Of a DNA stretch of 64,000 bases, positions 24,699 to 32,959 are shown one piece after another. The stretch covers positions 1-64,000 of the forward strand of contig NZ_BCQP01000040.1 of the NCBI RefSeq assembly GCF_001552135.1, written 5' to 3'. Within the stretch, counting starts at the first letter, position 1, and the number at the start of each line of letters is the position of its first letter. Position numbers and translations under genes: made by a program. Source of the DNA: Actinomadura chibensis NBRC 106107. GTDB taxonomy: Bacteria > Actinomycetota > Actinomycetes > Streptosporangiales > Streptosporangiaceae. Below the pieces are notes generated by a model. The model was not told where the DNA came from and did no database searches. It worked only from the letters and a program-made list of their open reading frames with translations.

Positions 24699-26065
24699 AT
24701 CCGGAACAGCAGCCAACCCCCACCCACGCTCCTGACAACCTCTCCCCGCCCGACGGCGCCGAACCCGAGCCCGAACCCGAGCATCCGCTGAGACCGCCCA
24801 AGCCCGGGCGGCGCGGCATGCTGCGCGCCCTGGCGATCGACACCCGCCCGCTGTCCAGCGGCCCGTACCGGCGGCTCTGGCTGGGGCAGGGCGTGTCGTT
24901 CATCGGGTTCCAGGTCACCGCCGTGGCGGTGCCCGTCCAGGTGTACGACATGACCCGGTCGTCGTTCTGGGTCGGCGTGCTCGGGTTCGTGAACCTCGTC
25001 CCGCTGATCGTGTTCGGGCTGTGGGGCGGCGCCGTCGCCGACCACATGGACCGGCGCAGGCTCCTGCTCGTCTCGTCCTATGTGATGTGGGCGGGAACGT
25101 TCCTGCTGCTCGTCCAAGCTCTGCTGGGTTTGGACAGCCTCATCCTGATCATGGTCGCGGTGGCGGTCCAGGCGGTCGGGGTGTCGGTGTCCTCGCCGAC
25201 CCGCAGCGCGATGATCCCCCGGCTGGTCGACGCGCCCCTCGTCCCGGCGGCGAACACGCTGAACTTCACCGTCATGCAGGGCGGCGGCCTCGCCGGGCCG
25301 CTGTTCGCCGGTGTGATCATCTCCCACTGGAGCTACGCCGTCGCGTACGCCCTCGACGCCGTCCTGTTCACGTTCGTGCTGTACGCCGCGCTGCGGCTGC
25401 CCCCGATGCCGCCGCTCGGCGAGCTCACCGGCACGCCGGGGCTGCGGTCGGTGATCGACGGCCTGCGCTACCTGTCCGCGCAGCCGGTGCTGATGATGTC
25501 GTTCGTCGTGGACATCATCGCGATGGCGATCGCGATGCCCCGCGCCCTGTTCCCCGAGGTCGCCGACACGAAGTTCGGCGGCGAGGGGGCGGTCGGCTAC
25601 CTGTTCGCCGCGATCGCGATCGGCGCGCTCCTCGGCGGGATGTCGTCCGGCTGGATCGGACGCGTGCACAAGCAGGGCATCGCGCTGGTCGTGTCCATCG
25701 TCGTCTGGGGGCTCGCCGTGGCGGCGTCCGGACTGGCCGGGCAGCTCTGGCTCGCGGTGGCGTTGCTCGCCGTCGGCGGCGCGGCCGACCTGGTGTCCGC
25801 CGTCTTCCGCCAGTCGATGCTCCAGACCTACGCGCCGGACGAGATGCGCGGACGCCTCCAGGGCGTGTTCACCGTCGTCGTCGCGGGCGGGCCGCGGCTC
25901 GGGGACGTCCGCGCCGGGGCGACCGCGAGCGTCGCCGGGGCCACCGCGTCCTGGGTCGGGGGCGGGCTCGCCTGCGCGGCGCTGGTCGTCGTCGCCGGGT
26001 TCGCCGTCCCGGCGCTGCTGCGCTACGACACGCGCACCGCCGGAACGGTCCCGGTCGACGGGTGA
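24695..26065 (+). CDS. MFS transporter (EntS/MFS_3-like) coupled to pdxH
   Basis: The 456-residue carrier starts at a GTG overlapping the pdxH stop. A 45-residue proline- and glutamate-rich leader (GAEPEPEPEHPLRPPKPGRR) precedes PYRRLWLGQGVSFIGFQVTA, which starts TM1. GGAVADHMDRRRLLLVSSYV is the loop 2-3 motif, and about 12 helices follow, ending FAVPALLRYDT. The architecture is that of enterobactin-exporter-like MFS proteins and it resembles the carrier at 11204, also with a proline-rich leader. Coupling with pdxH is visible, but no substrate can be assigned; vitamin B6 is only a guess. It converges on udgX with 6 bases between stop codons. Confidence 0.82.
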   Translation: MNPEQQPTPTHAPDNLSPPDGAEPEPEPEHPLRPPKPGRRGMLRALAIDTRPLSSGPYRRLWLGQGVSFIGFQVTAVAVPVQVYDMTRSSFWVGVLGFVNLVPLIVFGLWGGAVADHMDRRRLLLVSSYVMWAGTFLLLVQALLGLDSLILIMVAVAVQAVGVSVSSPTRSAMIPRLVDAPLVPAANTLNFTVMQGGGLAGPLFAGVIISHWSYAVAYALDAVLFTFVLYAALRLPPMPPLGELTGTPGLRSVIDGLRYLSAQPVLMMSFVVDIIAMAIAMPRALFPEVADTKFGGEGAVGYLFAAIAIGALLGGMSSGWIGRVHKQGIALVVSIVVWGLAVAASGLAGQLWLAVALLAVGGAADLVSAVFRQSMLQTYAPDEMRGRLQGVFTVVVAGGPRLGDVRAGATASVAGATASWVGGGLACAALVVVAGFAVPALLRYDTRTAGTVPVDG

Positions 26066-26071
26066 CCCGCC

Positions 26072-26767
26072 TCAGCGCAGCGCGGACGCCACGACCTTGA
26101 GGTCGTCGAGGAACCCCGCGTACACGGCGTCGCGGTCCTCGGCGCGCAGCACGGCGGACGGATGGATCGTCGCGACGAGCCGCGCGCCCGGCCCCTCCTC
26201 CCCGGAGTCGCCGGACGCGGCCGGGGTGCCGATGTCCGCCAGGTCGGGGAGCGCCAGCAGGCGTCCGCGCTGCTTGGTCACCCGGAAGGACGACCCGAGC
26301 AGCGCCTTGCCCGCCGTCGCGCCGAGCGCGACCACGACGTCCGGGTCCAGGACCCGCAGCTCGGCGAGCAGCCACGGGCGGCAGGCGCGCAGCTCCCCGG
26401 CGTTCGGCGGCTCGTGGATGCGGCGCTTGCCGCCCTCCCGCCGCCGGAACTTGAAGTGCTTCACCGCGTTCGTGACGTAGACGTCGCCGCGCTCGATCCC
26501 GGCCTCCGCGAGCGCCCGGTCGAGGACGCGCCCGGCCGGTCCGACGAAGGGGCGGCCCTGGCGGTCCTCCTGGTCACCGGGCTGCTCCCCGACGAACATG
26601 ACGCGTCCGCCCGGGGAGCCCTCGCCGAAGACCGTCTGGGTGGCGTTCTCGTAGAGGCCGCAGCCCCGGCAGCCCTCCGCCGCGCGGCTCAGCGCGCCGA
26701 GATCGGACCTTTCCTCCGGGGTGTCGGGAAGGAAGGGAAAAGCGTCGTGGGAAGTTTTGGCGTTCAT
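26072..26767 (-). CDS. udgX: UdgX-type uracil-DNA glycosylase
   Basis: The 231-residue protein shows the UdgX features: CRGCGLY at residues 33-39, motif A VGEQPGDQEDRQGRPF, GPAGRVLDRALAEAGI, the defining loop KRRIH at 114-118, CRPWLLAELRVLDPDVVVA, and motif B with HPSAVLRAEDRD. In the studied mycobacterial UdgX the histidine of KRRIH forms a covalent bond with the deoxyribose C1' of a uracil-containing DNA site, so this protein is expected to trap uracil sites. CxxC plus Cys129 would bind an Fe-S cluster; I count only three cysteines. It is divergent from the iron regulator across 98 bases. Confidence 0.93.
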   Translation of the reverse strand: MNAKTSHDAFPFLPDTPEERSDLGALSRAAEGCRGCGLYENATQTVFGEGSPGGRVMFVGEQPGDQEDRQGRPFVGPAGRVLDRALAEAGIERGDVYVTNAVKHFKFRRREGGKRRIHEPPNAGELRACRPWLLAELRVLDPDVVVALGATAGKALLGSSFRVTKQRGRLLALPDLADIGTPAASGDSGEEGPGARLVATIHPSAVLRAEDRDAVYAGFLDDLKVVASALR

Positions 26768-26865
26768 CTCGCGTTCCCCCTACCCGGCTTCAGGGGGATA
26801 TTCGCCGGACCCGGCGTCGGGAGGTCCGAGCAAGTAGACTTCTGCCCATAAGACTGGAGGGAGCT

Positions 26866-27567
26866 GTGACCTCACACGGCCTGATCGATACCACGGAGAT
26901 GTACCTCCGGACGGTTTTCGAGCTCGAAGAGGAGGGGATCATCCCCCTTCGCGCGCGCATCGCCGAGCGGCTCTCCCAGAGCGGTCCGACGGTGAGCCAG
27001 ACGGTCGCGCGGATGGAGCGCGACGGGCTCCTGCGGGTCGAGGGCGATCGGCATCTCGAACTGACCGAGAGCGGCCGCGGGCTCGCCACCCGCGTGATGC
27101 GCAAGCACAGGCTCGCCGAATGCCTGCTGGTCAACGTGATCGGGCTGCCCTGGGAGGACGTCCACATCGAGGCGTGCCGGTGGGAGCACGTGATGTCGGA
27201 GGACGTCGAGCGCCGCCTCGTCGCGCTGCTGGACAACCCCACCACCTGCCCGCACGGCAACCCCATCCCCGGCCTGGCCGAACTCGGCGGGCACGGCGCC
27301 GACGGCGACCCCGCCCCGCTCTCGGTGATGACCGCCGTGGCCTCCTCCGCGGGCGCCGACGCGGTGATCCGCCGGATCAGCGAGCAGGTGCAGAGCGACA
27401 GCGACCTGATGCTTAGACTCAAGCAAATAGGGATACAACCGGGACGAGAGGTGACGCTTCGGGCGACCGATGACGGGGTGCAGGTGATCAGTGACGACGA
27501 GGCCGACAGTCCAGCGACGGAGCTGCCGCGCGACATCGCCGAACACGTCTTCGTCAGCAGGCGCTGA
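26866..27567 (+). CDS. ideR: Iron-dependent repressor, DtxR/IdeR/DmdR family
   Basis: The 233-residue protein matches IdeR closely: DTTEMYLRTVFELEEEGIIP, RARIAERLSQSGPTVSQTVA (the helix-turn-helix), and GLPWEDVHIEACRWEHVMSE. The two metal sites are complete with an offset of 2 from DtxR numbering: H81, E85 and H100 (site 1) with E173 and Q176, and M12, C104, E107 and H108 (site 2). The C-terminal SH3-like domain is present. It should repress iron-uptake and siderophore genes when Fe2+ is plentiful. The start is GTG 26866 with GGAGGG 5 bases upstream. No clear 19-bp iron box was found near its own start. Confidence 0.95.
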   Translation: MTSHGLIDTTEMYLRTVFELEEEGIIPLRARIAERLSQSGPTVSQTVARMERDGLLRVEGDRHLELTESGRGLATRVMRKHRLAECLLVNVIGLPWEDVHIEACRWEHVMSEDVERRLVALLDNPTTCPHGNPIPGLAELGGHGADGDPAPLSVMTAVASSAGADAVIRRISEQVQSDSDLMLRLKQIGIQPGREVTLRATDDGVQVISDDEADSPATELPRDIAEHVFVSRR

Positions 27568-27719
27568 CCCGGCCGGCGTGCGAACGGTGGGCGCACGGGT
27601 TCCGCGCGGCGTGCCGGCGGGCGGCGTGCGTTTCGCCGGGGGACGGGGCCCCATCTCGACGGTCTATACCGAAGATCTCCGTGGCTTCCCGCCTTTCGGG
27701 CGTATCCCGGCGGCCGGTT

Positions 27720-27736
27720 CGTCGTTCAATACGACG
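27720..27736. promoter_or_regulatory. 6-bp inverted repeat in the 291-base gap before the SpoIIE-type gene
   Basis: CGTCGT (27720-27725) and ACGACG (27731-27736) are exact reverse complements around TCAAT. It lies 123 bases before the phosphatase start in a gap with no coding character. The site may serve an unidentified regulator. Confidence 0.3.
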
Positions 27737-27858
27737 GAGGAGGTACGCGCGGCATCCGCGCCGCGACGCCCGGTGATCATGGCGGCGGGCGGCGCCGGGT
27801 GGCCGGGCGGCGGGCACACGGCCGCCGGCGGGCTTGGCACTGTTTTCGGGATGGGGAG

Positions 27859-30201
27859 ATGAAGCACTGGGGGGAAGCGCCTGACGAGGCGCGTCTGCCG
27901 CCCGAGACCGTCCTCAACCAGATGGAGATGGCGGTCATCGTCTGCGACCGCTTCAGCAACGTCATCTACGGCAACGCCTTCGCGCGCCAGCTCTTCGGCT
28001 TCGGCGGGGACGAGGTCATCGGGCACTCCGTGCTGTCCCTCGGCATCGCCGAGGAGGACCACGAGCAGGCGACCGAGCTGGCCAAGCACGTCCTCAAGGG
28101 CGGCGTGTGGGAGGGCACCTTCTGCAACCTGCGCGCCGACGGCAGCACCGTGTACACGCGGGCGCACGCCGTCCCGCTGCGGCACCCGTCCGGCGCGGTC
28201 GACGGCGTCGTGATCTTCGCCCGCGAGGCGCTCCGCTCGAACCAGCGCGAACAGGACCGCTACGGCCTGATGGAGCGGATCGGGGAGCGGCTCGCCGGGT
28301 CCCTCGAACTGGAGAGCACGCTCCGCCGCGTCGCCGACACCCTCGTCCCGCAGTTCGCCGACCACTGCTTCATCGACCTCTACAGCGGCGACCGGCTCTA
28401 CCGGCGGGTGTCGCGGCACGCGGGGAACTGGGAGCCGCCGCCCGGCACCTGGGCCGAGGTCGGCGAGCCCGTCAGCTACCCGCCCGGGCACTTCAGCGAG
28501 AAGGCGATGAGCCGCCGCGACGCCGTCCTCGTCGAGGACATGGTGCAGCACCGGTTCTCGGCGCCGTCCGAGCCGTCCCGGCGGCTCGGCGTCGAGATGG
28601 GCATCACCTCGGTGATCTCCGCGCCGCTGCTGGTGCGCGGCGAGCTGCTCGGCGTGATGAGCCTCGCGCTGTCCAACCTGTCGAAGCGGCCCGACCCGCA
28701 CTACGACGGCTTCGACCGCGACCTGCTCGGCGCGATCGCCAGCCGGGTCGCGCTCGCCGTCGACAACGCGCTGCTGTTCGAGGAGGAGCGCGACACCGCG
28801 CTCGCGTTCCAGAAGCACCTGCTGCCCGGCGACCGCCCGCCCCGGCTGGACGGCCTGCAGATCGCCTGGCGGTACGAGCCCGCCCGGCCCCTGGAGTCGC
28901 ACGGGCACGGCATCCAGACGCAGGTCGGCGGCGACTGGTACGACGTGATCCCGCTGTCGGCGGGCCGCGTCGGCCTCGTCATCGGCGACGTCGAGGGCCG
29001 CGGCGCCCGCGCCGCCGCCGTGATGGGCCAGCTCCGCGCCGCGCTGCGCGCCTTCGCCCAGGACGACAAGCCGCCCGCCGACATCCTCCGCAAGCTCGAC
29101 GAGTGGGTGCGGACGATGACCCGTCCGGAGCGGATGCGGTCCGGGTGGAACAGCGACGACCTCGTCCGTCCGCCGCTCGTGTCGTGTACGTACTTCGTCT
29201 ACGACGCGTGGTCGCGGGTGCTGGAGTTCGCGAACGCCGGGCACGACCCGCCGCTGCTGATCGTGGACGGCCACGTCGGCGAGCTGCCGTTCGAGAGCCA
29301 GGGCGGCATGCTCGGGCTGCGCGCCCCCGGCCTCGGCGGCGAGATCCTCTTCAACGAGGAGACGACCGAGCTGAAGCCGGGGTCGACGCTCGTCCTGTAC
29401 ACCGACGGGCTGATCGACCGGCGGCCCCGCGACGACGGCGACTACTACACCCGCGAGGAGTCGCGGGAGATGGTCCGCAACGCGGTCGCGGCCGTCGCGC
29501 GCGGCGGCGTCGAGGCGATCGCGAACGCCGCCTACGAGGCGGTGCCCGGCGACATCGACGACGACGTCGCGATCGTCGTGATCCGCACCGCCGGGGACGA
29601 GCTCGCCGTCGCCGAGCGCACCTTCGACGCCGAGCCGATCATGGTGTCGGAGGCCCGCCGGATGGCCGCCGACACGTTCGCGTCCTGGGGGATGCTCGAC
29701 GAGCAGTCCGAGCTGGCGTGCCTGCTGGTGTCGGAGGTCGTGACGAACGTCGTCCTGCACGCCACGGCGACGCCGACGCCGCGCCGCGAGCCGGTCGTGC
29801 CGGTGCCCGCCGGTCCCCCCGGGCGGGGCGGGGAGCCGCTGGGCGCGCCGCCGCCCGTCCAGTTCAACACCGACTTCGGCGCGACGGCCCTGGACGGCGA
29901 CCCGTTCGAGGGCCCCTTCGACGGCGGCGCGTTCGACGAGGACGACTGGAACCTCGGCGCCGACCTCGGCCGCCGCGAGCCGCCGACCAAGGAGTTCCGG
30001 CTCCGGCTGCGGCGCGGCGCGGACGCGGTCTGGGTCGAGGTGTTCGACTCCGACATGCGGCTGCCGCGCATCCGCAGCGCGGGCGAGACCGACGAGGGCG
30101 GGCGCGGCCTCTACCTGGTCGACCAGCTCGCCACCCGGTGGGGCGCGCGGCCGACGTCCGACGGCAAGGCCGTCTGGTTCGAGCTGCCGCTCGCCCCGTA
30201 G
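27859..30201 (+). CDS. PAS-GAF-SpoIIE phosphatase-HATPase regulator of an anti-sigma system
   Basis: The 780-residue protein has a PAS domain (about 15-110, [20 protein letters not shown]), a GAF domain (about 150-300), and a PP2C/SpoIIE domain with the motifs [52 protein letters not shown] and [11 protein letters not shown]-terminal GHKL kinase-type domain has [12 protein letters not shown] and [16 protein letters not shown]. Between the N-box and G-box is a disordered acidic/proline insert of about 80 residues ([16 protein letters not shown]). This arrangement joins an anti-anti-sigma phosphatase with an anti-sigma-like kinase in one chain. The start is ATG 27859 with GGGGAG. The next gene begins 2 bases after its stop. 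Confidence 0.93.
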   Translation: MKHWGEAPDEARLPPETVLNQMEMAVIVCDRFSNVIYGNAFARQLFGFGGDEVIGHSVLSLGIAEEDHEQATELAKHVLKGGVWEGTFCNLRADGSTVYTRAHAVPLRHPSGAVDGVVIFAREALRSNQREQDRYGLMERIGERLAGSLELESTLRRVADTLVPQFADHCFIDLYSGDRLYRRVSRHAGNWEPPPGTWAEVGEPVSYPPGHFSEKAMSRRDAVLVEDMVQHRFSAPSEPSRRLGVEMGITSVISAPLLVRGELLGVMSLALSNLSKRPDPHYDGFDRDLLGAIASRVALAVDNALLFEEERDTALAFQKHLLPGDRPPRLDGLQIAWRYEPARPLESHGHGIQTQVGGDWYDVIPLSAGRVGLVIGDVEGRGARAAAVMGQLRAALRAFAQDDKPPADILRKLDEWVRTMTRPERMRSGWNSDDLVRPPLVSCTYFVYDAWSRVLEFANAGHDPPLLIVDGHVGELPFESQGGMLGLRAPGLGGEILFNEETTELKPGSTLVLYTDGLIDRRPRDDGDYYTREESREMVRNAVAAVARGGVEAIANAAYEAVPGDIDDDVAIVVIRTAGDELAVAERTFDAEPIMVSEARRMAADTFASWGMLDEQSELACLLVSEVVTNVVLHATATPTPRREPVVPVPAGPPGRGGEPLGAPPPVQFNTDFGATALDGDPFEGPFDGGAFDEDDWNLGADLGRREPPTKEFRLRLRRGADAVWVEVFDSDMRLPRIRSAGETDEGGRGLYLVDQLATRWGARPTSDGKAVWFELPLAP

Positions 30202-30203
30202 CG

Positions 30204-31199
30204 ATGCGCTCCTGGACGGTGCGGACGCCGGGCCCGATCGAGTCGGGGCCGCTCCGCCGCGCCGACCGCGCGACGCCGTCGCCGGGTCCCGGGGAGCTGC
30301 TGGTGCGGGTGCTGGCCTGCGGCGTCTGCCGGACGGACCTGCACGTCGCGGAGGGCGACCTGCCCGTCCACCTGCCCGGCGTGACGCCCGGCCACGAGAT
30401 CGTCGGCGAGGTCGTCGAGGCGGGCCCCGGAGCCCTGCACGGCGCCGGCGACCGGATCGGCGTGGCGTGGCTGCGCGGGACGTGCGGCGCGTGCCGGTTC
30501 TGCCGCCGCAGCGCCGAGAACCTGTGCCCGTACTCGGTCTACACCGGCTGGGACGCGCACGGCGGCTACGCCGAGTTCGCCCTCGCCGTGGACGCCTACG
30601 CCTACGCGCTGCCGCCGGAGCTGGACGACGTCGGCGCCGCGCCGCTGCTGTGCGCGGGCATCATCGGCTACCGGGCGCTGCGCCGCGCCGCCGTCCCGCC
30701 GGGCGGGCGGCTCGGGATCTGGGGGTTCGGCGGGTCCGCGCACCTCGCCGCGCAGATCGCGCTCGCCGAAGGGGCCGAGGTGCACGTGTTCACGCGCAGC
30801 CCGGCGGCCCGGGAGCTGGCGCGCGAGCTGGGCGCGGCGTGGGCGGGCGACTCGTTCGACACCGGGCCCGCGCCGCTCGACTCGGCGATCGTGTTCGCCC
30901 CGGCGGGGGAGCTGGTCCCGGCGGCGCTGGAGCGGCTCGACCGGGGCGGGACGTGCGCCGTCGCGGGCATCCACCTGAGCGACGTGCCGTCCCTGGACTA
31001 CCAGCGGCACCTGTTCCAGGAGCGCACGCTCCGGTCGGTGACCGCGAACACCCGCGCGGACGGCGCGGAGTTCCTGACCCTGGCGGCCCGCCTCGGCGTC
31101 GCCGTCACCACCCGCGCATACGGCCTGGACGACGCCGACCGCGCCCTCGCCGACCTCGCCGCCGACCGGTTCACGGGAGCGGCCGTGCTCGTCCCTTGA
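30204..31199 (+). CDS. Zinc-dependent alcohol dehydrogenase (AdhP-like)
   Basis: The 331-residue enzyme starts 2 bases after the phosphatase stop. The catalytic zinc ligands are in [11 protein letters not shown] and [11 protein letters not shown], and the structural zinc site [15 protein letters not shown] has its four cysteines in the usual spacing. The Rossmann motif is [15 protein letters not shown]. The group is often annotated as zinc-binding alcohol dehydrogenase family (AdhP/YahK-like). Substrate unknown; NAD(P) use is likely. It sits in the same transcript as the SpoIIE-type gene, which is unusual, and converges on the methyltransferase with 9 bases between stops. Confidence 0.88.
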   Translation: MRSWTVRTPGPIESGPLRRADRATPSPGPGELLVRVLACGVCRTDLHVAEGDLPVHLPGVTPGHEIVGEVVEAGPGALHGAGDRIGVAWLRGTCGACRFCRRSAENLCPYSVYTGWDAHGGYAEFALAVDAYAYALPPELDDVGAAPLLCAGIIGYRALRRAAVPPGGRLGIWGFGGSAHLAAQIALAEGAEVHVFTRSPAARELARELGAAWAGDSFDTGPAPLDSAIVFAPAGELVPAALERLDRGGTCAVAGIHLSDVPSLDYQRHLFQERTLRSVTANTRADGAEFLTLAARLGVAVTTRAYGLDDADRALADLAADRFTGAAVLVP

Positions 31200-31208
31200 C
31201 GGGGCGGG

Positions 31209-32039
31209 TCAGGGGATGGGCTCGGCGGCGACGTGGGCCCAGGTCTGGGTGAACCACAGCTCGCCGCCGATGACGCGGGGCTTCGCGCCCGTCTTCGGCC
31301 CGCCGTCCACCTCGTCGACGAGCGCGGTGCGGATGCGCTCGGCGGTCGCGTCGTCGCAGGCCCCGGCGAGCCACGGCTCGATGGGACGCTCCACCGTGAA
31401 CACGTCCAGGCGGCGGATGCTGCCGCCCGCCGAGGTGATCATCTCGGTGAGCCGGGCGATGGACGGGGTGCCGGGGTGGTCCGGGTCGCGGAGCCGCTCG
31501 ATGCGGTCGCGGTCGGGCCCGGCGAGGTTGCCGCGGACGAGATCCGCGATGATCACGCGCCCGCCGGGGCGGCAGACCCGCAGCAGCTCGCGCAGCACAT
31601 GATCGGGATCGCCCAGGTTGTACAGCGAGAAGCGGGCGGTGACCAGCGAGAACGTGTTGTCCCTGTAGGGCAGGGCGGTGGCGTCGGCCTTGACCCGGAC
31701 GTGGTCGGGCCCGAGCGGATGCGGCACCCGGTCCTCGCGGGTGGTGGCGACGGGCGGCGAGTCCCCGTCGGCGATCCGGACTGGACCGGTCCCGAACTCG
31801 ACCGTGGCCATCCGCCGCGCCGAGCCCGCTCCGCGCTCCGCCGCCGGGGCGGGCACCGCCCGCGCCGCGGGCATCGCGTCGACCGCGGTGAGATGCCCCA
31901 CCTGCGGGCCGAGCGCGGCGGGCATCGGGCCGTCGCCGCGCGCCACGTCCAGGCACACGTCGTCACGGCCGGGTTCCACGAACTCCAGCAGTCGCCTCAG
32001 ATGCGGGGCGATCGCGCCGCTCTCCCGGATCGCGGTCAC
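31209..32039 (-). CDS. Class I SAM-dependent methyltransferase
   Basis: The 276-residue protein has a modified motif I (VCLDVARGDGPMPAALG in place of the usual DxGxGxG), then ALPYRDNTFSLVTARFSLYN and VLRELLRVCRPGGRVIIADL, which are motifs II and III of the UbiE/COQ5-like group. An insert of about 45 residues separates motif I from the next conserved block. The start is GTG 32039 with GGGAGAG 6 bases upstream; a longer open frame above it is not used. Substrate unknown. The altered motif I weakens the assignment of activity but not of fold. Confidence 0.8.
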   Translation of the reverse strand: MTAIRESGAIAPHLRRLLEFVEPGRDDVCLDVARGDGPMPAALGPQVGHLTAVDAMPAARAVPAPAAERGAGSARRMATVEFGTGPVRIADGDSPPVATTREDRVPHPLGPDHVRVKADATALPYRDNTFSLVTARFSLYNLGDPDHVLRELLRVCRPGGRVIIADLVRGNLAGPDRDRIERLRDPDHPGTPSIARLTEMITSAGGSIRRLDVFTVERPIEPWLAGACDDATAERIRTALVDEVDGGPKTGAKPRVIGGELWFTQTWAHVAAEPIP

Positions 32040-32191
32040 CGGATGCTCTCCCTTGCTCGGACCGGCTCCGCCGGACGGGGTAACAACTCGCGAGAAGCCG
32101 GTTTCGCCAGTTATGACTCTCCGTCGGGGCGGGAAGTTCGGAACGGCGGGCAATTCGTCCGGTCCGAGCCGGCGGCGGTGGCGGTCCGCCG

Positions 32192-32359
32192 CTACCGGAG
32201 GTGGTTGCCGAACATGGTCAGCGCCACGAGGACGAACACGATGAGCACCGCCGATCTGGTGGGCATGGGCAGCCGGAGCCGCACGGCGGCCCAGCGGACG
32301 CAGAACGCGGCGAGGAGCGCCACGACGACGAGGCCGATCATGCCTTCCGTGGTGACCAT
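32192..32359 (-). CDS. 55-residue two-helix membrane protein
   Basis: A short frame reads MVTTEGMIGLVVVALLAAFC, then VRWAAVRLRLPMPTR and a second helix AVLIVFVLVALTMFG, ending NHLR. GGAAGG lies 5 bases before the ATG, an ideal ribosome site, and codon use is like the neighbours. The arginine-rich loop between the helices is likely cytoplasmic. It lies between the divergent methyltransferase and the next plus-strand gene. I recognise no family, but the ribosome site makes it a real gene. Confidence 0.7.
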   Translation of the reverse strand: MVTTEGMIGLVVVALLAAFCVRWAAVRLRLPMPTRSAVLIVFVLVALTMFGNHLR

Positions 32360-32466
32360 GCTGACCTTCCGTCCGGGGGGAGAGCCGCCTCCAAGAACGA
32401 TAGACGGGTGGAGCGCGGATTCCCCCGCGTCCGGACGGACCGGCGGAACCCGGCTAACCTCGCTCT

Positions 32467-32886
32467 GTGGCAGATGCGAAGGAAATAGACGACCGGGACG
32501 AACTCGACGGCCGGGACCGGCTCGACGGCCTCATGACGAACCTGGCGCGGGGCCGGATCGCGGTCGGCCTCGCGGCGCTCGCCGTGCCCCGGCTGACCGG
32601 TCGGGCCATGGGCATGGGCGGCGGCGCCGACCCGGGCCGCGAGTACCTCGTCCGGGCGTTCGGCGCGCGGGAGGTCGCGCTCGGCGCGGGCTACCTGCTG
32701 AGCCGCGACGGCTCCGGGCGGGCGCTGTGGGCGCGGGTGGGCCTCGCCGTGGACGCCGCCGACACGATGAGCGCCGTCCGGACGCGGCCCGGCCTGCCGC
32801 TGTGGGCCACCGCCGGGGCGGTCGGCATCGCGGGCGCGGCGGCCGGGCTCGGCGCCGCCAAGGTCGCCCGCGACCTGCTCGGCTGA
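32467..32886 (+). CDS. Small membrane protein (DUF4267-like)
   Basis: The 139-residue product starts at a GTG and has a charged leader (DDRDELDGRDRLDGLM) followed by three or four hydrophobic segments, ending AAAGLGAAKVARDLLG. The pattern ARGRIAVGLAALAVPRLTG followed by FGAREVALGAGYLLSRDGSG resembles small DUF4267-type proteins in which a helix pair is joined by an arginine/aspartate turn. Function unknown. It precedes the DHA2 exporter by 73 bases on the same strand and could share its transcript. Confidence 0.6.
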   Translation: MADAKEIDDRDELDGRDRLDGLMTNLARGRIAVGLAALAVPRLTGRAMGMGGGADPGREYLVRAFGAREVALGAGYLLSRDGSGRALWARVGLAVDAADTMSAVRTRPGLPLWATAGAVGIAGAAAGLGAAKVARDLLG

Positions 32887-32959
32887 GGTCCGGCGGGCGC
32901 GGCTTCGGCTGATCCGTCCGGAGGGGCGCCGGGGGTGATCCCTTCCGGCTCATGGGTAG

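Noticed and set aside
26768-26865. IdeR iron-box in front of ideR and udgX
   Set aside because: No sequence close to the 19-bp TTAGGTTAGGCTAACCTAA consensus is present in the spacer.
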